Source: an uncultured Eubacteriales bacterium (GTDB taxonomy: Bacteria > Bacillota > Clostridia > Oscillospirales > Oscillospiraceae). From it: 28,756 nt of DNA. Each line of letters opens with the position of its first letter. The stretch's first letter is position 1. Position numbers and translations under genes: made by a program. The stretch lies in NCBI GenBank assembly GCA_900553135.1, contig USCO01000015.1, forward strand, positions 1-28,756. The letters run 5' to 3'. The notes under the pieces were generated by a model. It was not told where the DNA came from and made no database searches. It saw only the letters and a program-made list of their open reading frames with translations. Shown in pieces: positions 6,923-15,467 of the stretch.

Positions 6923-7516
6923 TTACAGATTTTTCAGATATTCCTTCAGTTTTTCCTCAAAAACTTCCAGAGCCTTGCCCCGGTGGGAAATGGCGTTCTT
7001 CTCCTGAGGGGAGAGCTGGGCGAAGGTCTTTTTCAGCCCGGGCAGGAAGAACACCGGGTCGTAGCCGAAGCCGCCCTCCCCCATGGGGGCGAAGGCGATG
7101 GTGCCGGGGCACTCGCCCCGGGCGGTGATCACGTCCCCGTTGGGGAAGCAGCAGGTGATGACGGAGACGAACTTGGCGGTGCGGGGGCTCTGTCCCCGCA
7201 TGTTCTCCAGCAGCAGGCGGTAGCGGCCGGTGTCGTCCAGGCCCTCCCCGCCGTAGCGGGCGGAGTACACCCCGGGGGCGCCGTTGAGGGCGTCCACACA
7301 CAGGCCGGAGTCATCGGCGATGGCGGGCATGCCGCTGGCCTCCATGACGGCCTTGGCCTTCAGCAGGGAGTTCTCCTCAAAGGTGGTGCCGGTCTCCTCC
7401 ACCTCCACGTCCACCCCGGCCTCGGCCTCGGAGCAGACCTCCACCCCCAGCTGGGAGAGGATCCCGTTCATTTCCTTCAGCTTTTTCTGATTTTTGCTGG
7501 CAAGAACCAGTTTCAT
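6923..7516 (-). CDS. rdgB: XTP/dITP diphosphatase (HAM1/RdgB family)
   Basis: This cytosolic enzyme hydrolyses ITP, dITP and XTP to monophosphates and keeps deaminated purines out of nucleic acids. The 197-residue protein begins LVLASKNQKKLKE (the SxxNxxK motif), has the catalytic ADDSGLCVDALNGAPGVYSARY block, and ends with GGFGYDPVFF and AISHRGKAL. Length and motifs are all standard. ATG 7516 follows AGAGAGG. It sits directly downstream of rph (20-nt gap), a conserved pairing. Confidence 0.96.
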   Translation of the reverse strand: MKLVLASKNQKKLKEMNGILSQLGVEVCSEAEAGVDVEVEETGTTFEENSLLKAKAVMEASGMPAIADDSGLCVDALNGAPGVYSARYGGEGLDDTGRYRLLLENMRGQSPRTAKFVSVITCCFPNGDVITARGECPGTIAFAPMGEGGFGYDPVFFLPGLKKTFAQLSPQEKNAISHRGKALEVFEEKLKEYLKNL

Positions 7517-7536
7517 TGCGTGTGCCTCTCTTTCTC

Positions 7537-8253
7537 TCAGCCCTGGAGCACCTGGCGCTGGATGGCCTGGAGCTCCTCAATGCCCTTCTGGCACAGCTTC
7601 ACCAGCTGCTCCTCCTCCTCCAGGGTGAAGGGGCGGCCCTCGCCGGTGCCCTGGATCTCAATGAGACGGCCCTGGTCGTCCATGATGCAGTTGAGGTCCA
7701 CCATGGCGGAGGAGTCCTCCTCATAGCACAGGTCCAGCATGGGCACATCGTCCACCACGCCGGCGGAGACGGCGGCCACATAGCCGCTGATGGGATACTC
7801 GGCTAGCTGGCCGTTCTCCATCATCTTGCGGAAGGCCAGCATCATAGCCACAAAGCCGCCGGTGATGGAGGCGGTGCGGGTACCGCCGTCCCCCTGTAAG
7901 ACGTCGCAGTCGATGGTAATGTTCCAGGGGCCCAGCTTTTTCATATCCACCACCGAGCGCAGGGAGCGGCCGATGAGGCGCTGGATCTCGGCGGCGCGGC
8001 CGTTGAGCTTCAGCTTGGAGATGTCCCGGCGGGAGCGCTCCCGGTTGGCACGGGGCAGCATGGAGTACTCGGCGGTGACCCAGCCCTCCCCCTCGGGGAC
8101 GTGGCGGGGGGGCTTGTCCTCCACGCTGGCGGTGCACAGCACGTGGGTGTTGCCGCAGCGGATCAGGCAGGAGCCCTCGGCAAACTTGTTAATATTGGGA
8201 ATGATCTCCACAGGGCGGAGCTCATCGTTCTTTCTTCCGTCAATACGGGCCAT
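7537..8253 (-). CDS. rph: Ribonuclease PH
   Basis: RNase PH is a phosphate-dependent 3'-5' exoribonuclease that trims the 3' ends of tRNA precursors. The 238-residue protein matches from start to end: MARIDGRKNDELRPVEI, GNTHVLCTASVEDKPP, the RNA-binding RANRERSRRDISKLKLNGRA region, IGRSLRSVVD, and the phosphate-binding GDGGTRTASITGG. ATG 8253 follows GAGGAAG by about 8 nt. It heads the six-gene operon running to rsfS, with a probable promoter in the 91-nt gap after ftsY. Confidence 0.97.
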   Translation of the reverse strand: MARIDGRKNDELRPVEIIPNINKFAEGSCLIRCGNTHVLCTASVEDKPPRHVPEGEGWVTAEYSMLPRANRERSRRDISKLKLNGRAAEIQRLIGRSLRSVVDMKKLGPWNITIDCDVLQGDGGTRTASITGGFVAMMLAFRKMMENGQLAEYPISGYVAAVSAGVVDDVPMLDLCYEEDSSAMVDLNCIMDDQGRLIEIQGTGEGRPFTLEEEEQLVKLCQKGIEELQAIQRQVLQG

Positions 8254-8285
8254 GAAAAGACTTCCTCTCGTGTAGTTTTTTTGAT

Positions 8286-8315
8286 TTTATCACATTTCAG
8301 CCGGGAAATGTTGAA
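8286..8315 (-). promoter_or_regulatory. Possible promoter and small inverted repeat upstream of rph
   Basis: On the minus strand TTCAAC (8310-8315), an 18-bp spacer and an extended -10 TGT-GATAAA (8286-8294) precede rph. The spacer holds a perfect 7-bp inverted repeat, ACATTTC (8292-8298) and GAAATGT (8305-8311). No T-run follows, so it is not a terminator and could be an operator. The -35 is poor. Confidence 0.35.
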
Positions 8316-8344
8316 AAGTGTATGAATACCAGCGACATTTTTTC

Positions 8345-9214
8345 TTAAATCAGGGCCTGGGCAAACTCCATGGCGTCAAAGGGCTGCAGATCGTCCACAC
8401 CCTCGCCCACGCCGGCGTACTTCACGGGCACGCCCAGCTCCTTGGCAATGGCGATGGCGATGCCGCCCTTGGCGGTGCCGTCCAGCTTGGTGAGGACGAT
8501 GCCGGTGATGCCGGCGGCCTCCTTGAACTGCTTGGCCTGGATGAGGCCGTTCTGTCCCGTGGTGGCGTCCAGCACCAGCAGGGTCTCCCGGGCGCAGTCG
8601 GGCAGCTCCCGGTCGATGACCCGGGAGATTTTGTTCAGCTCGTTCATCAGATTCTGCTTGTTGTGCAGACGTCCGGCGGTGTCCACCAGCACCACGTCGG
8701 TGTTGCGGGCCTTGGCGGCGGAGATGGCGTCATAGACCACGGCGGCGGGGTCGGCCCCCTCGTGCTGCTTGACGATCTCGGTGCCGGAGCGCTCCGACCA
8801 GATGGTGAGCTGCTCGGCGGCGGCGGCGCGGAAGGTATCGGCGGCGCACAGCAGCACCTTTTTCCGCTCCTTTTTCAGCTGGTGGCCGATCTTGCCGATG
8901 GTGGTGGTCTTGCCCACCCCGTTCACCCCGATGAACAGCACCACAGAGGGGCGGGGGGACAGGTTCAGGGCGGCGTCCCCCACGGTGAGAGCGTCGGCGA
9001 TGCAGCGGCACATGCAGCCCCGGGCATCCTCCACGGTCTTGATGTGCTCCTCCCGTACCCGGCGGCGCAGCTCCTCCACCAGCTCCAGGGTGGTGTCCAT
9101 GCCGGTGTCGGCCAGGATCAGAGACTCCTCCAGCTCGTCATAGAAGTCGTCGGTGAGCTCGGAACCGAAATTGGCAAAGATGTTGATTTTTTTCAGCTTA
9201 TCAAAAAATCCCAT
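8345..9214 (-). CDS. ftsY: Signal recognition particle receptor FtsY
   Basis: FtsY is the membrane-associated GTPase that receives SRP-ribosome complexes for co-translational insertion. I chose ATG 9214 (MGFFDKLKKI), which has AAAGGATG upstream; the longer in-frame extension overlaps the preceding small gene in another frame. The 289-residue protein is the NG core only, with a short amphipathic N-terminus in place of the acidic A domain of E. coli. Motifs: GVNGVGKTTT (96-105, G1), DTFRAAAAEQL, DTAGRL (178-183, G3), TKLDGTAKGG (242-251, G4) and the closing GVGEGVDDLQPFD. It follows smc and two small genes. Confidence 0.96.
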   Translation of the reverse strand: MGFFDKLKKINIFANFGSELTDDFYDELEESLILADTGMDTTLELVEELRRRVREEHIKTVEDARGCMCRCIADALTVGDAALNLSPRPSVVLFIGVNGVGKTTTIGKIGHQLKKERKKVLLCAADTFRAAAAEQLTIWSERSGTEIVKQHEGADPAAVVYDAISAAKARNTDVVLVDTAGRLHNKQNLMNELNKISRVIDRELPDCARETLLVLDATTGQNGLIQAKQFKEAAGITGIVLTKLDGTAKGGIAIAIAKELGVPVKYAGVGEGVDDLQPFDAMEFAQALI

Positions 9215-9215
9215 A

Positions 9216-9464
9216 TCAAAGCATCCTTTTCTTCGTTTCATTCCAGGGGATCTTCGCCCCACAGTCTTTACAGTAGTCTCCCGGGTGTTTCCCAAACCAT
9301 GCACCGCACTCCGGGCAGCGCATCCACACCAGATACAGAATCGCAGCCGCCAACAGCAGTACCAGCCCCACGGCCATTACCGCCATGGTGGGGTGCCACA
9401 GCATCAGGATCAGGCTGACCACCGTCACAAGCAGGATCACGCCCTGCTTTTGCCGTAGTGTCAT
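9216..9464 (-). CDS. Small two-helix membrane protein with C-terminal zinc ribbon
   Basis: I do not recognise a named family. The 82-residue protein has two hydrophobic segments in a hairpin (about 8-24 and 27-47) and then a short zinc ribbon: CPECGAWFGKHPGDYCKDCG, i.e. CxxC-x9-CxxC. The tail is basic (KKRML). Support as a real gene: an AAGGAG site 8 nt before the ATG, co-orientation with smc and ftsY, and a stop just 1 nt before the ftsY start, which implies coupling. The two-TM hairpin would put the zinc ribbon in the cytoplasm. Function unknown. Confidence 0.75.
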   Translation of the reverse strand: MTLRQKQGVILLVTVVSLILMLWHPTMAVMAVGLVLLLAAAILYLVWMRCPECGAWFGKHPGDYCKDCGAKIPWNETKKRML

Positions 9465-9526
9465 ACAATGTTCTCCTTACAGGATTGTGTTCTTCGCTCC
9501 GCAGCGCAGGCAAGAGCGCTTCTGCC

Positions 9527-9820
9527 TCATCCCTGCTCTACCTTCTCCCCGCAGTAGGGACAGAACTGGCCCCACTGGAAGCCCTCAAACAGCTCCTGGC
9601 CGCAGTAGGGGCAGAAAGCGGGGGCCTGCTGGGTCTGCTCCTGCTGGGACGAGGTCTCTTCCTGAGACTGGCTCTGGGAGGAGGACCCTTTCAGCTCCTC
9701 CTGGGGAATCATCACGCCGATGCCGTAGAACACCAGCTTGATGCCCACAAACAGCACCACGATCAGGGCGATCAGCGCCACAATGGTGCCCTTGCCCTGC
9801 TTCTTCTCTTTTTCTTCCAA
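9527..9820 (-). CDS. Small single-helix membrane protein with Ser/Gln linker and double-CxxC zinc ribbon
   Basis: No named family is recognised. The 97-residue protein has a charged start (MEEKEKKQGKG), one membrane helix (about 12-37), a Ser/Gln/Glu-rich linker, and a C-terminal zinc ribbon with CPYCG at about 70-74 and again at about 88-92. The start is TTG at 9820, supported by AAGGAGG 8 nt upstream; no ATG is in a usable position. It lies 42 nt after smc and 62 nt before the second zinc-ribbon gene. Topology with an N-terminal anchor could place the ribbon on either side. Function unknown. Confidence 0.75.
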   Translation of the reverse strand: MEEKEKKQGKGTIVALIALIVVLFVGIKLVFYGIGVMIPQEELKGSSSQSQSQEETSSQQEQTQQAPAFCPYCGQELFEGFQWGQFCPYCGEKVEQG

Positions 9821-9862
9821 ATGAGTCTCCTCCTTATCGTCGGGGCAAAGTCCACTCCGGAG

Positions 9863-12800
9863 TCACCGGATGTTCAGCTCCTTCTCCACATCGTTGAGGT
9901 TGATGGTCAGGATGCGGCTGACGCCCTGCTCCTGCATGGTGACGCCGTAGAGCACGTCGGCCTCCTCCATGGTGCCGCGGCGGTGGGTGATGACGATGAA
10001 CTGGGTCTTTTCCGCCATGGAGCGCATATACCGGGCAAACCGGGTGACGTTGTTGTCGTCCAGGGCGGCCTCGATCTCGTCCATGACCACGAAGGGAGTG
10101 GGCCGCACCTTCAAAATGGCAAAGTACAGGGCGATGGCCACGAAGGCCTTCTCGCCGCCGGAGAGGAGGGTGATGACCTTCAGGGCCTTTCCGGGGGGCT
10201 GCACCTTGATCTCGATGCCGCAGTTCAAAATATCGTTGGGGTCCTCCAACTCCAGGGTAGCCTTGCCGCCCCCGAAGAGCTCGGCAAAGGTCTGCCCGAA
10301 GGCCTCATTGATGCTGGTAAACTCCCGGGCAAAGATGGTCTTCATCTCCCCGGTGATCTGGGCGATCACGTCCTGGAGCTCCTTTTTCGCCTTTTCCACA
10401 TCGTCCCGCTGGTCGGTGAGGTAGGTGTACCGCTCGTTGACCCGCTCGAACTCCTCGATGGCTCCGATATTCACATTGCCCAGGGCGGAGATGCCCTTTT
10501 TCAACTCGGCAATGCGGCGGCTGGCCTTGGGCACCGATTCGATCTCCACCCGCTGCTGCCGGGCCGCCTCGTGGGACAGCTCGTAGGTCTCCCACAGCTT
10601 GTCCAGCAGCTGCTTCTCGTCCAGAGAGGCCGCCATCTTCTTCTGCTCCAGCCGGGAGACCTCGCCCCCGATGGTGAGCAGTTCCTTGTTCTTCTCCTGG
10701 CCTTCCCGGGTGGCCTTGACCCGCTCCCCCTCCAAAGCCAGCTTTTCCTGGTTCAGGCGGGCGATGGTCTCGTTCTCCCCCTGGTTTTCCTGGCGCAGCT
10801 GGGCCAGACGGGCCTCCTTCTCCTGGATCTCCAGGGCATAGGCCTGGTTCTTCTCCTCGTAATCGCCGATGAGAGCCCGGCTCTGGTCCTGGTCTCCGGC
10901 CAGGTCCTGACGCAGGCCTTCCAGCTCCTTCAAGGTGGCCGCGCCCGTCTCCCGCTCCGCTTCCAAAGCGGCCAGGGCGGCGTTGAGCTGGGAGAGCTCC
11001 TGGGTGATGCGCAGAGACCGCTCCTGCAGGTCGCTCTGGCCCTGGGCCTTGCCCTGGGCCTCACTCTTCAGGGCCTCGGCCTCCCCTTCCAGCTCGGCGA
11101 TGCGTTCCCGGGCGTTCTGGGTGTCGGCCTCGATCTCCTGGGAGCGGGCGGCCAGCTGCTCCAGCTGGGCCTTTCCGCCCTCCCGCTGGCGCTCCAAGTC
11201 GGCCAGCAGGCTCTGACACAGGGTCTGCTCGCCCTGAGCCTTCAAAATGGCATCCTCCCACTCCCGCAGCTGGGCCTGGGCGGTGTCCATCTCATAAGTG
11301 GCGGCGGTCTCCTCCCGCTGGGTCTCCTCCAGCACGCGGGCGGCCTGATTCAGCTGCTCCTCCAGCTCCTGGCGCTGCTGGCGCAGCCGCTCCAGCTCGT
11401 TGGCCCGGCTGAGGATGCCCGCGCTGCGGCTGGCGCTGCCGCCGGTCATGGAACCGCCGGGGTTGAGCACCTGGCCGTCCAGGGTGACGATGCGGAACTG
11501 ATAGCCAAAGCGCCGGGCCGCGGCGATGGCGCTGTCCAGGTCCTCCATCACCACCACCCGCCCCAGCAGGTTGGCAAAGACATTCTGATACCGGGGGTCA
11601 AACTGCACCAGGCGGTTGGCCACCCCAACAAAACCGGGCTGTCCCTCCAGTTGACCCGCCTCCCGCAGCTGGTAAGGCCGGATGGAGCTCAGAGGCAGAA
11701 TGGTGGCCCGACCGCCGTCCCGGCGCTTCAGGTACTGGATGACCGCCTTGCCGTCCTCCTCCCGGTCCACCACGATATTCTGCATGGCCCCGCCCAAGGC
11801 GGTCTCGATGGCCACGGTGTACTGGTCGGGCACCTTCAGCAGGTCGGCCACCGCGCCGTGGATATTCCGCAGGCTGCCCCGCTGGGCCTCCCCCATGACC
11901 AGCTTTACCGCCTTGGAGTAGCCCTCGTGGACCTTCTCCATCTCGGCCAACATTTTGATGCGGGAGGACAGGGCGTTTTCCTCCATGCGCAGCTTCACAT
12001 TCCGCTCCCGGGCCTGCTCCGCCTTTTTCCGGCGGCTCTCCAGGCGCAGGGCATAGCCGGAGATGACGTTTTTCACGCCGTCCCGCTCCTCCAGGGCCTC
12101 ATTCAGCTTCTTCTGGGCCTGCTTCACGTCCTGGCGGGCGTATTCCAGCCGCTCCTCCAGGGAGGCCAGCTCCCGGCGCAGGCTCTGATCCCGGTCCAGC
12201 ACCTCCTGGGCGGCGGCGGCCAGGGCGGAGAGCACCGCCTTGGCCTGGTGGGCGTCGGCGGTCTTCATGGACTCCCGGTCCCGCAGCTGCTCCAGCTCCC
12301 GGGCCAGGGTACCCGCGGAGCGCAGGGCCTGCTGGGCCTGTGCGTTCTTCTCCTCCACCTGGCGGCGGCTCTCCTCCAGGGACTGCTCCACCTCGGCCAG
12401 GCGGGCGCGGCGCTCGGCGATCTGGCTGTCCAAACTGTCCTGGCGGCCCTCCCGCTGCTCCAGCTCCTCCCGGATGCGGGCGGTGTTTTCCAGGTTGTGC
12501 TGGATGTTGCTGCGCAGCACCGCCACGGCGGAGTCCAGCTCTCGGATGGAGGCGTCCCGGCTCTGGATGGCAAAGCGCAGCTGGTCGGCCTGGACCTCCT
12601 TGTCCCGCATCTGCTGGGACAGCTGCTCGGCGGCGCCGAAGCGCTCCTCCACGGCCCGCTCCGCCGCCTCCTTCTGGCGCACCGCCTCTTTATAGTCGGT
12701 CTCCAGCTTGATATTTCCCGCCCGGATACGCTCCAGGGTATCCAGCCACACGGAAATCTCCAGACCCCGCAGCTCATCCCGCAGGACCAAGAACTTTTTC

Positions 12801-13435
12801 GCCTTCTCGCTCTGGCCCCGCAGGGGCTCCACCTGGAGCTCCAACTCGGAGATCTTGTCGTTGATGCGCAGCAGGTTGTCGTCGGTGCGCTCCAGCTTGC
12901 GCTCGGCCTCCTCCTTGCGGTGGCGGAAACGGGAGATGCCCGCCGCCTCCTCAAAGATCTCCCGGCGGTCGGAGGACTTGACCGACAGAATCTCGTCGAT
13001 GCGGCCCTGGCCGATGAGGGAATAGCCCTCCCGGCCCAGACCGGTGTCCATAAACAGCTCGTTGATATCCCGCAGGCGCACGGAGCGGCGGTTGATGTAG
13101 TACTCGCTCTCCCCCGAGCGGTAGTACCGCCGGGTGACCATGATCTCGCTCTCGTCCATGTCAAACAGGTGGGCGGTGTTGTCCAGCACCAGGGAGACCT
13201 CGGCATATCCCGTCTGGCGGCGCTGAGCGGTGCCGCCGAAGATCACGTCCTCCATTTTGCCGCCCCGCAGGGTACGGGTGGACTGCTCGCCCATGACCCA
13301 GCGAATGGCGTCGGAAATATTGGATTTTCCCGAACCGTTGGGGCCCACGATGGCGGTGATATCCTCGCCGAAGGTAAGCACCGTTTTGTCGGGAAAGGAT
13401 TTGAAGCCCTGGATCTCCAATGCTTTTAAGTACAA
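9863..13435 (-). CDS. smc: Chromosome segregation protein SMC
   Basis: SMC forms the ring-shaped condensin (with ScpAB) that compacts and segregates the chromosome. The 1190-residue protein has the complete layout: N-terminal ATPase half with Walker A GPNGSGKSN (31-39), coiled coil, the hinge (about 500-670, ending at the glycine-rich GGSMTGGSASRSAG), a returning coiled coil, and the C-terminal half with signature LSGGEKAF (1091-1098) and Walker B VVMDEIEAALDD (Asp1119-Glu1120). The start is TTG at 13435 (MYLKALEIQGFKSF), with AGAGGTG about 7 nt upstream. It has its own promoter; the usual upstream partner rnc is absent, replaced by the gcd operon's end. Confidence 0.97.
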   Translation of the reverse strand: MYLKALEIQGFKSFPDKTVLTFGEDITAIVGPNGSGKSNISDAIRWVMGEQSTRTLRGGKMEDVIFGGTAQRRQTGYAEVSLVLDNTAHLFDMDESEIMVTRRYYRSGESEYYINRRSVRLRDINELFMDTGLGREGYSLIGQGRIDEILSVKSSDRREIFEEAAGISRFRHRKEEAERKLERTDDNLLRINDKISELELQVEPLRGQSEKAKKFLVLRDELRGLEISVWLDTLERIRAGNIKLETDYKEAVRQKEAAERAVEERFGAAEQLSQQMRDKEVQADQLRFAIQSRDASIRELDSAVAVLRSNIQHNLENTARIREELEQREGRQDSLDSQIAERRARLAEVEQSLEESRRQVEEKNAQAQQALRSAGTLARELEQLRDRESMKTADAHQAKAVLSALAAAAQEVLDRDQSLRRELASLEERLEYARQDVKQAQKKLNEALEERDGVKNVISGYALRLESRRKKAEQARERNVKLRMEENALSSRIKMLAEMEKVHEGYSKAVKLVMGEAQRGSLRNIHGAVADLLKVPDQYTVAIETALGGAMQNIVVDREEDGKAVIQYLKRRDGGRATILPLSSIRPYQLREAGQLEGQPGFVGVANRLVQFDPRYQNVFANLLGRVVVMEDLDSAIAAARRFGYQFRIVTLDGQVLNPGGSMTGGSASRSAGILSRANELERLRQQRQELEEQLNQAARVLEETQREETAATYEMDTAQAQLREWEDAILKAQGEQTLCQSLLADLERQREGGKAQLEQLAARSQEIEADTQNARERIAELEGEAEALKSEAQGKAQGQSDLQERSLRITQELSQLNAALAALEAERETGAATLKELEGLRQDLAGDQDQSRALIGDYEEKNQAYALEIQEKEARLAQLRQENQGENETIARLNQEKLALEGERVKATREGQEKNKELLTIGGEVSRLEQKKMAASLDEKQLLDKLWETYELSHEAARQQRVEIESVPKASRRIAELKKGISALGNVNIGAIEEFERVNERYTYLTDQRDDVEKAKKELQDVIAQITGEMKTIFAREFTSINEAFGQTFAELFGGGKATLELEDPNDILNCGIEIKVQPPGKALKVITLLSGGEKAFVAIALYFAILKVRPTPFVVMDEIEAALDDNNVTRFARYMRSMAEKTQFIVITHRRGTMEEADVLYGVTMQEQGVSRILTINLNDVEKELNIR

Positions 13436-13506
13436 CCTGACACACCTCTATCCTGGCCGCTTCCTGCGGCGCTGCCTGGTCTGGAAAGACACAATAATAG
13501 ATTATA

Positions 13507-13535
13507 ATTATAGCAAAAAGCCCCCGGCATTGCAA
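13507..13535 (-). promoter_or_regulatory. Promoter of smc, overlapping the gcdB terminator
   Basis: On the minus strand TTGCAA (13530-13535), a 17-bp spacer and a perfect TATAAT (13507-13512) preceded by TTTGC. The -35 lies in the loop, and the spacer in the 3' arm, of the second gcdB terminator hairpin. The leader to the TTG start is about 65 nt. Confidence 0.75.
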
Positions 13536-13553
13536 CGGATTTCAGCCGGGGGC
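13515..13553 (-). terminator. Second terminator downstream of gcdB
   Basis: Reading the minus strand, GCCCCCGGC (13553-13545) and GCCGGGGGC (13528-13520) form a 9-bp stem with a 16-nt loop, followed by TTTTT (13519-13515). Confidence 0.85.
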
Positions 13554-13589
13554 AAAAGAAAACCACGGCGCAGAGTCTGCGCCGTGGTT
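13552..13589 (-). terminator. First terminator downstream of gcdB
   Basis: A near-perfect palindrome, AACCACGGCGCAGA-G-TCTGCGCCGTGGTT on the plus strand (13561-13589), lies 19 nt past the gcdB stop. The minus-strand transcript continues with TTTTCTTTT. It closes the glutamate-fermentation cluster. Confidence 0.9.
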
Positions 13590-13608
13590 AGAAGATATTC
13601 GGTTACGA

Positions 13609-14772
13609 TTAGCCGCCAAACACCTTGATCATGAAGCCAGCGGCAACAGCGGAGCCGATAACACCGGCCACGTTGGGACCCATGGCGTGCATGAGCAGGA
13701 AGTTGGAGGGGTTCTCCTTCTGGCCAACGGTCTGAGACACACGGGCAGCCATAGGCACAGCGGACACACCGGCGGAACCGATGAGGGGGTTGACCTTGCC
13801 CTTGGTCAGCACATACATCACATTGCCGAAGATGATACCGCCGGCAGTGGACAGCATGAAGGCGAACAGACCCAGAGCAATGATTTTCAGGGTGTCGGGG
13901 GTCAGGAAGCTGTCGTAGGTGGCCTTGAAGCCGACAGACAGACCCAGGGGGATGGTGACGATGTTCATCAGAGCGTTCTGAGCGGTGTCGCTGAGGCGCT
14001 CGCAGACGCCGCACTCACGGAACAGGTTGCCCAGCATGAGCATACCGATCAGAGGAGCAGTGTCGGGGATCAGCAGGATGACGAAGATGGTCACGGCGAT
14101 GGGGAAGATGATCTTCTCGGTCTTGGAGACCACGCGCAGCTGAGTCATCTTGACCTTCCGGGCTTCCTTGGTGGTGAGGGCCTTCATAATGGGAGGCTGA
14201 ATCAGAGGAATCAGCGCCATGTACGAATACGCCGCGATGGCGATGGCCGGCAGCAGCTTGGTAGCCAGCTTGGAAGCAGTCAGGATGGCGGTGGGGCCGT
14301 CAGCGCCGCCGATGACGCCGATGGCAGCAGCCTCACAGGGCTTGAAGCCCAGCAGCAGGGCCACCAGGAAGGCGGTGAAGATACCCAGCTGAGCAGCAGC
14401 GCCCAGCAGCAGGGACATGGGGTTGGCCAGCAGAGGACCAAAGTCGGTCATGGCGCCGATGCCCATGAAGATGATGGACGGATAGATGGCGTACTGCACG
14501 CCCTGATACAGGACCCACATGAAGCCCACGCTGCCGCTGTGAGTGGCCGCGTCATAGACAGGCTCGTTCATCAGGCCGGTCAGAGGCAGGTTGGCCAGCA
14601 GCATACCAAAGGCAATGGGCACCAGCAGCAGAGGCTCAAACTTCTTGCCGATACCTAAGTAGAGCAGCAGACAAGCCACCGCAATCATGATCACCTGGCG
14701 CCAATCGGTGGGCAAAGCGGCAAAGCCGGAGCCTCCGAAAAGCGCGCTTAAAACTTCAGTAAAGAAACTCAT
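13609..14772 (-). CDS. gcdB: Glutaconyl-CoA decarboxylase beta subunit (Na+-translocating decarboxylase, OadB/GcdB family)
   Basis: GcdB is the integral membrane subunit that decarboxylates carboxybiotin and couples this to outward Na+ transport. The 387-residue protein is of family length, with about ten hydrophobic helices. It shows the re-entrant motif GVIGGADGPTAI (Asp158, equivalent to the essential Na+-site aspartate of OadB) and the second conserved loop GSAGVSAVPMAARVSQ, then NFLLMHAMGPNVAG near the C-terminus. It is third after gcdC and gcdD (14-nt gap to gcdD), so it belongs to glutaconyl-CoA rather than oxaloacetate or methylmalonyl-CoA decarboxylase; the sequence alone could not separate these. 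Two terminators follow. Confidence 0.95.
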   Translation of the reverse strand: MSFFTEVLSALFGGSGFAALPTDWRQVIMIAVACLLLYLGIGKKFEPLLLVPIAFGMLLANLPLTGLMNEPVYDAATHSGSVGFMWVLYQGVQYAIYPSIIFMGIGAMTDFGPLLANPMSLLLGAAAQLGIFTAFLVALLLGFKPCEAAAIGVIGGADGPTAILTASKLATKLLPAIAIAAYSYMALIPLIQPPIMKALTTKEARKVKMTQLRVVSKTEKIIFPIAVTIFVILLIPDTAPLIGMLMLGNLFRECGVCERLSDTAQNALMNIVTIPLGLSVGFKATYDSFLTPDTLKIIALGLFAFMLSTAGGIIFGNVMYVLTKGKVNPLIGSAGVSAVPMAARVSQTVGQKENPSNFLLMHAMGPNVAGVIGSAVAAGFMIKVFGG

Positions 14773-14786
14773 ACTTCACCCTCCCT

Positions 14787-15452
14787 TCAACCAATGGTGA
14801 CCAGCAGGTCATCAGTATTCACGGCAGTGCCCACCACAGCGGACACGGCCTTGACGGTGCCGTCCACGGGAGCGGAGACCTCGATCTCCATCTTCATGGC
14901 CTCCAGCACCACCAGCACGTCGCCAGCCTTCACAGCCTGGCCCACCTGGCACTCCACCTTGAAGATGTTGCCGGGCATGGGGCTGTTCACGGCAGTCTCA
15001 CCGGCAGCCACAGCAGCGGGAGCGGCGGCAGGAGCCGCAGCGGGAGCGGGAGCCGCAGCAGGGGCGGCGGGAGCGGCAGCCACGGGGGCAGCAGCCACAG
15101 GGGCGGCAGGAGCCGCAGTAACATTGGTGATCCGGAAGGAGTTGGGGCTCATGCCGGACTCCTCAGCGATGGCGGCCATCATAACAGCCACCATCTCGCC
15201 CTCATCCACAGCGGGGGCGGCAGGAGCCGCGGGAGCCGCAGGCTTGGGGGCGGGAGCAGCCTTCTTGGCAGCGGGAGCGGGAGCAGCCTTGCCCTCGATG
15301 GAACCCACGACCTTGGAGATCACGATGATCACCAGGGCCAGGATGGCCAGCATCATGAACACGACCACCATACCACACACAGCCACCAGCAGGGCCTCGG
15401 TTACTCCCAGAGGCTCAAAGGGGTTTAGAATGGCTTTCTCAACACTCGGCAT
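14787..15452 (-). CDS. gcdD: Glutaconyl-CoA decarboxylase delta subunit (OadG-like) fused to a biotinyl carrier domain
   Basis: The 221-residue protein is a two-part fusion. Residues 1-112 resemble the small OadG/GcdD membrane subunit that holds the complex together: a TM helix at about 18-45, an Ala/Pro/Lys linker, and a DEGEMVAVMMAAIAEESG helix ending FRITNV. Residues 113-148 are an Ala/Pro linker. Residues 149-221 are a biotinyl domain with the biotinylated lysine in EAMKMEI (Lys187). From residue 149 it is identical to GcdC apart from the penultimate residue. GGGAGG lies about 8 nt before the ATG. GcdD subunits of Acidaminococcus type lack a biotinyl domain. It follows gcdC by 15 nt. Confidence 0.88.
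   Translation of the reverse strand: MPSVEKAILNPFEPLGVTEALLVAVCGMVVVFMMLAILALVIIVISKVVGSIEGKAAPAPAAKKAAPAPKPAAPAAPAAPAVDEGEMVAVMMAAIAEESGMSPNSFRITNVTAAPAAPVAAAPVAAAPAAPAAAPAPAAAPAAAPAAVAAGETAVNSPMPGNIFKVECQVGQAVKAGDVLVVLEAMKMEIEVSAPVDGTVKAVSAVVGTAVNTDDLLVTIG
14791..15000. repeat. Direct duplication: biotinyl-domain copy in gcdD (partner 15472-15681 in gcdC)
   Basis: The two copies lie 681 bp apart in the same orientation. By eye I count 12 mismatches over 210 bp (about 94% identity), mostly silent, with a 98-bp identical run at 14827-14924 and 15508-15605. Similarity fades into the Ala/Pro linker code on one side and stops at the gene ends on the other. This points to recent duplication or continuing gene conversion. 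Confidence 0.9.
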
Positions 15453-15467
15453 AAATGCGACCTCCCA

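Noticed and set aside
9458..13429. 1323-codon open frame on the plus strand opposite smc
   Set aside because: It is the antisense shadow of a clear SMC protein in a GC-rich gene. The translation is a low-complexity Leu/Gly/Gln/His mix with no motif and no ribosome site.
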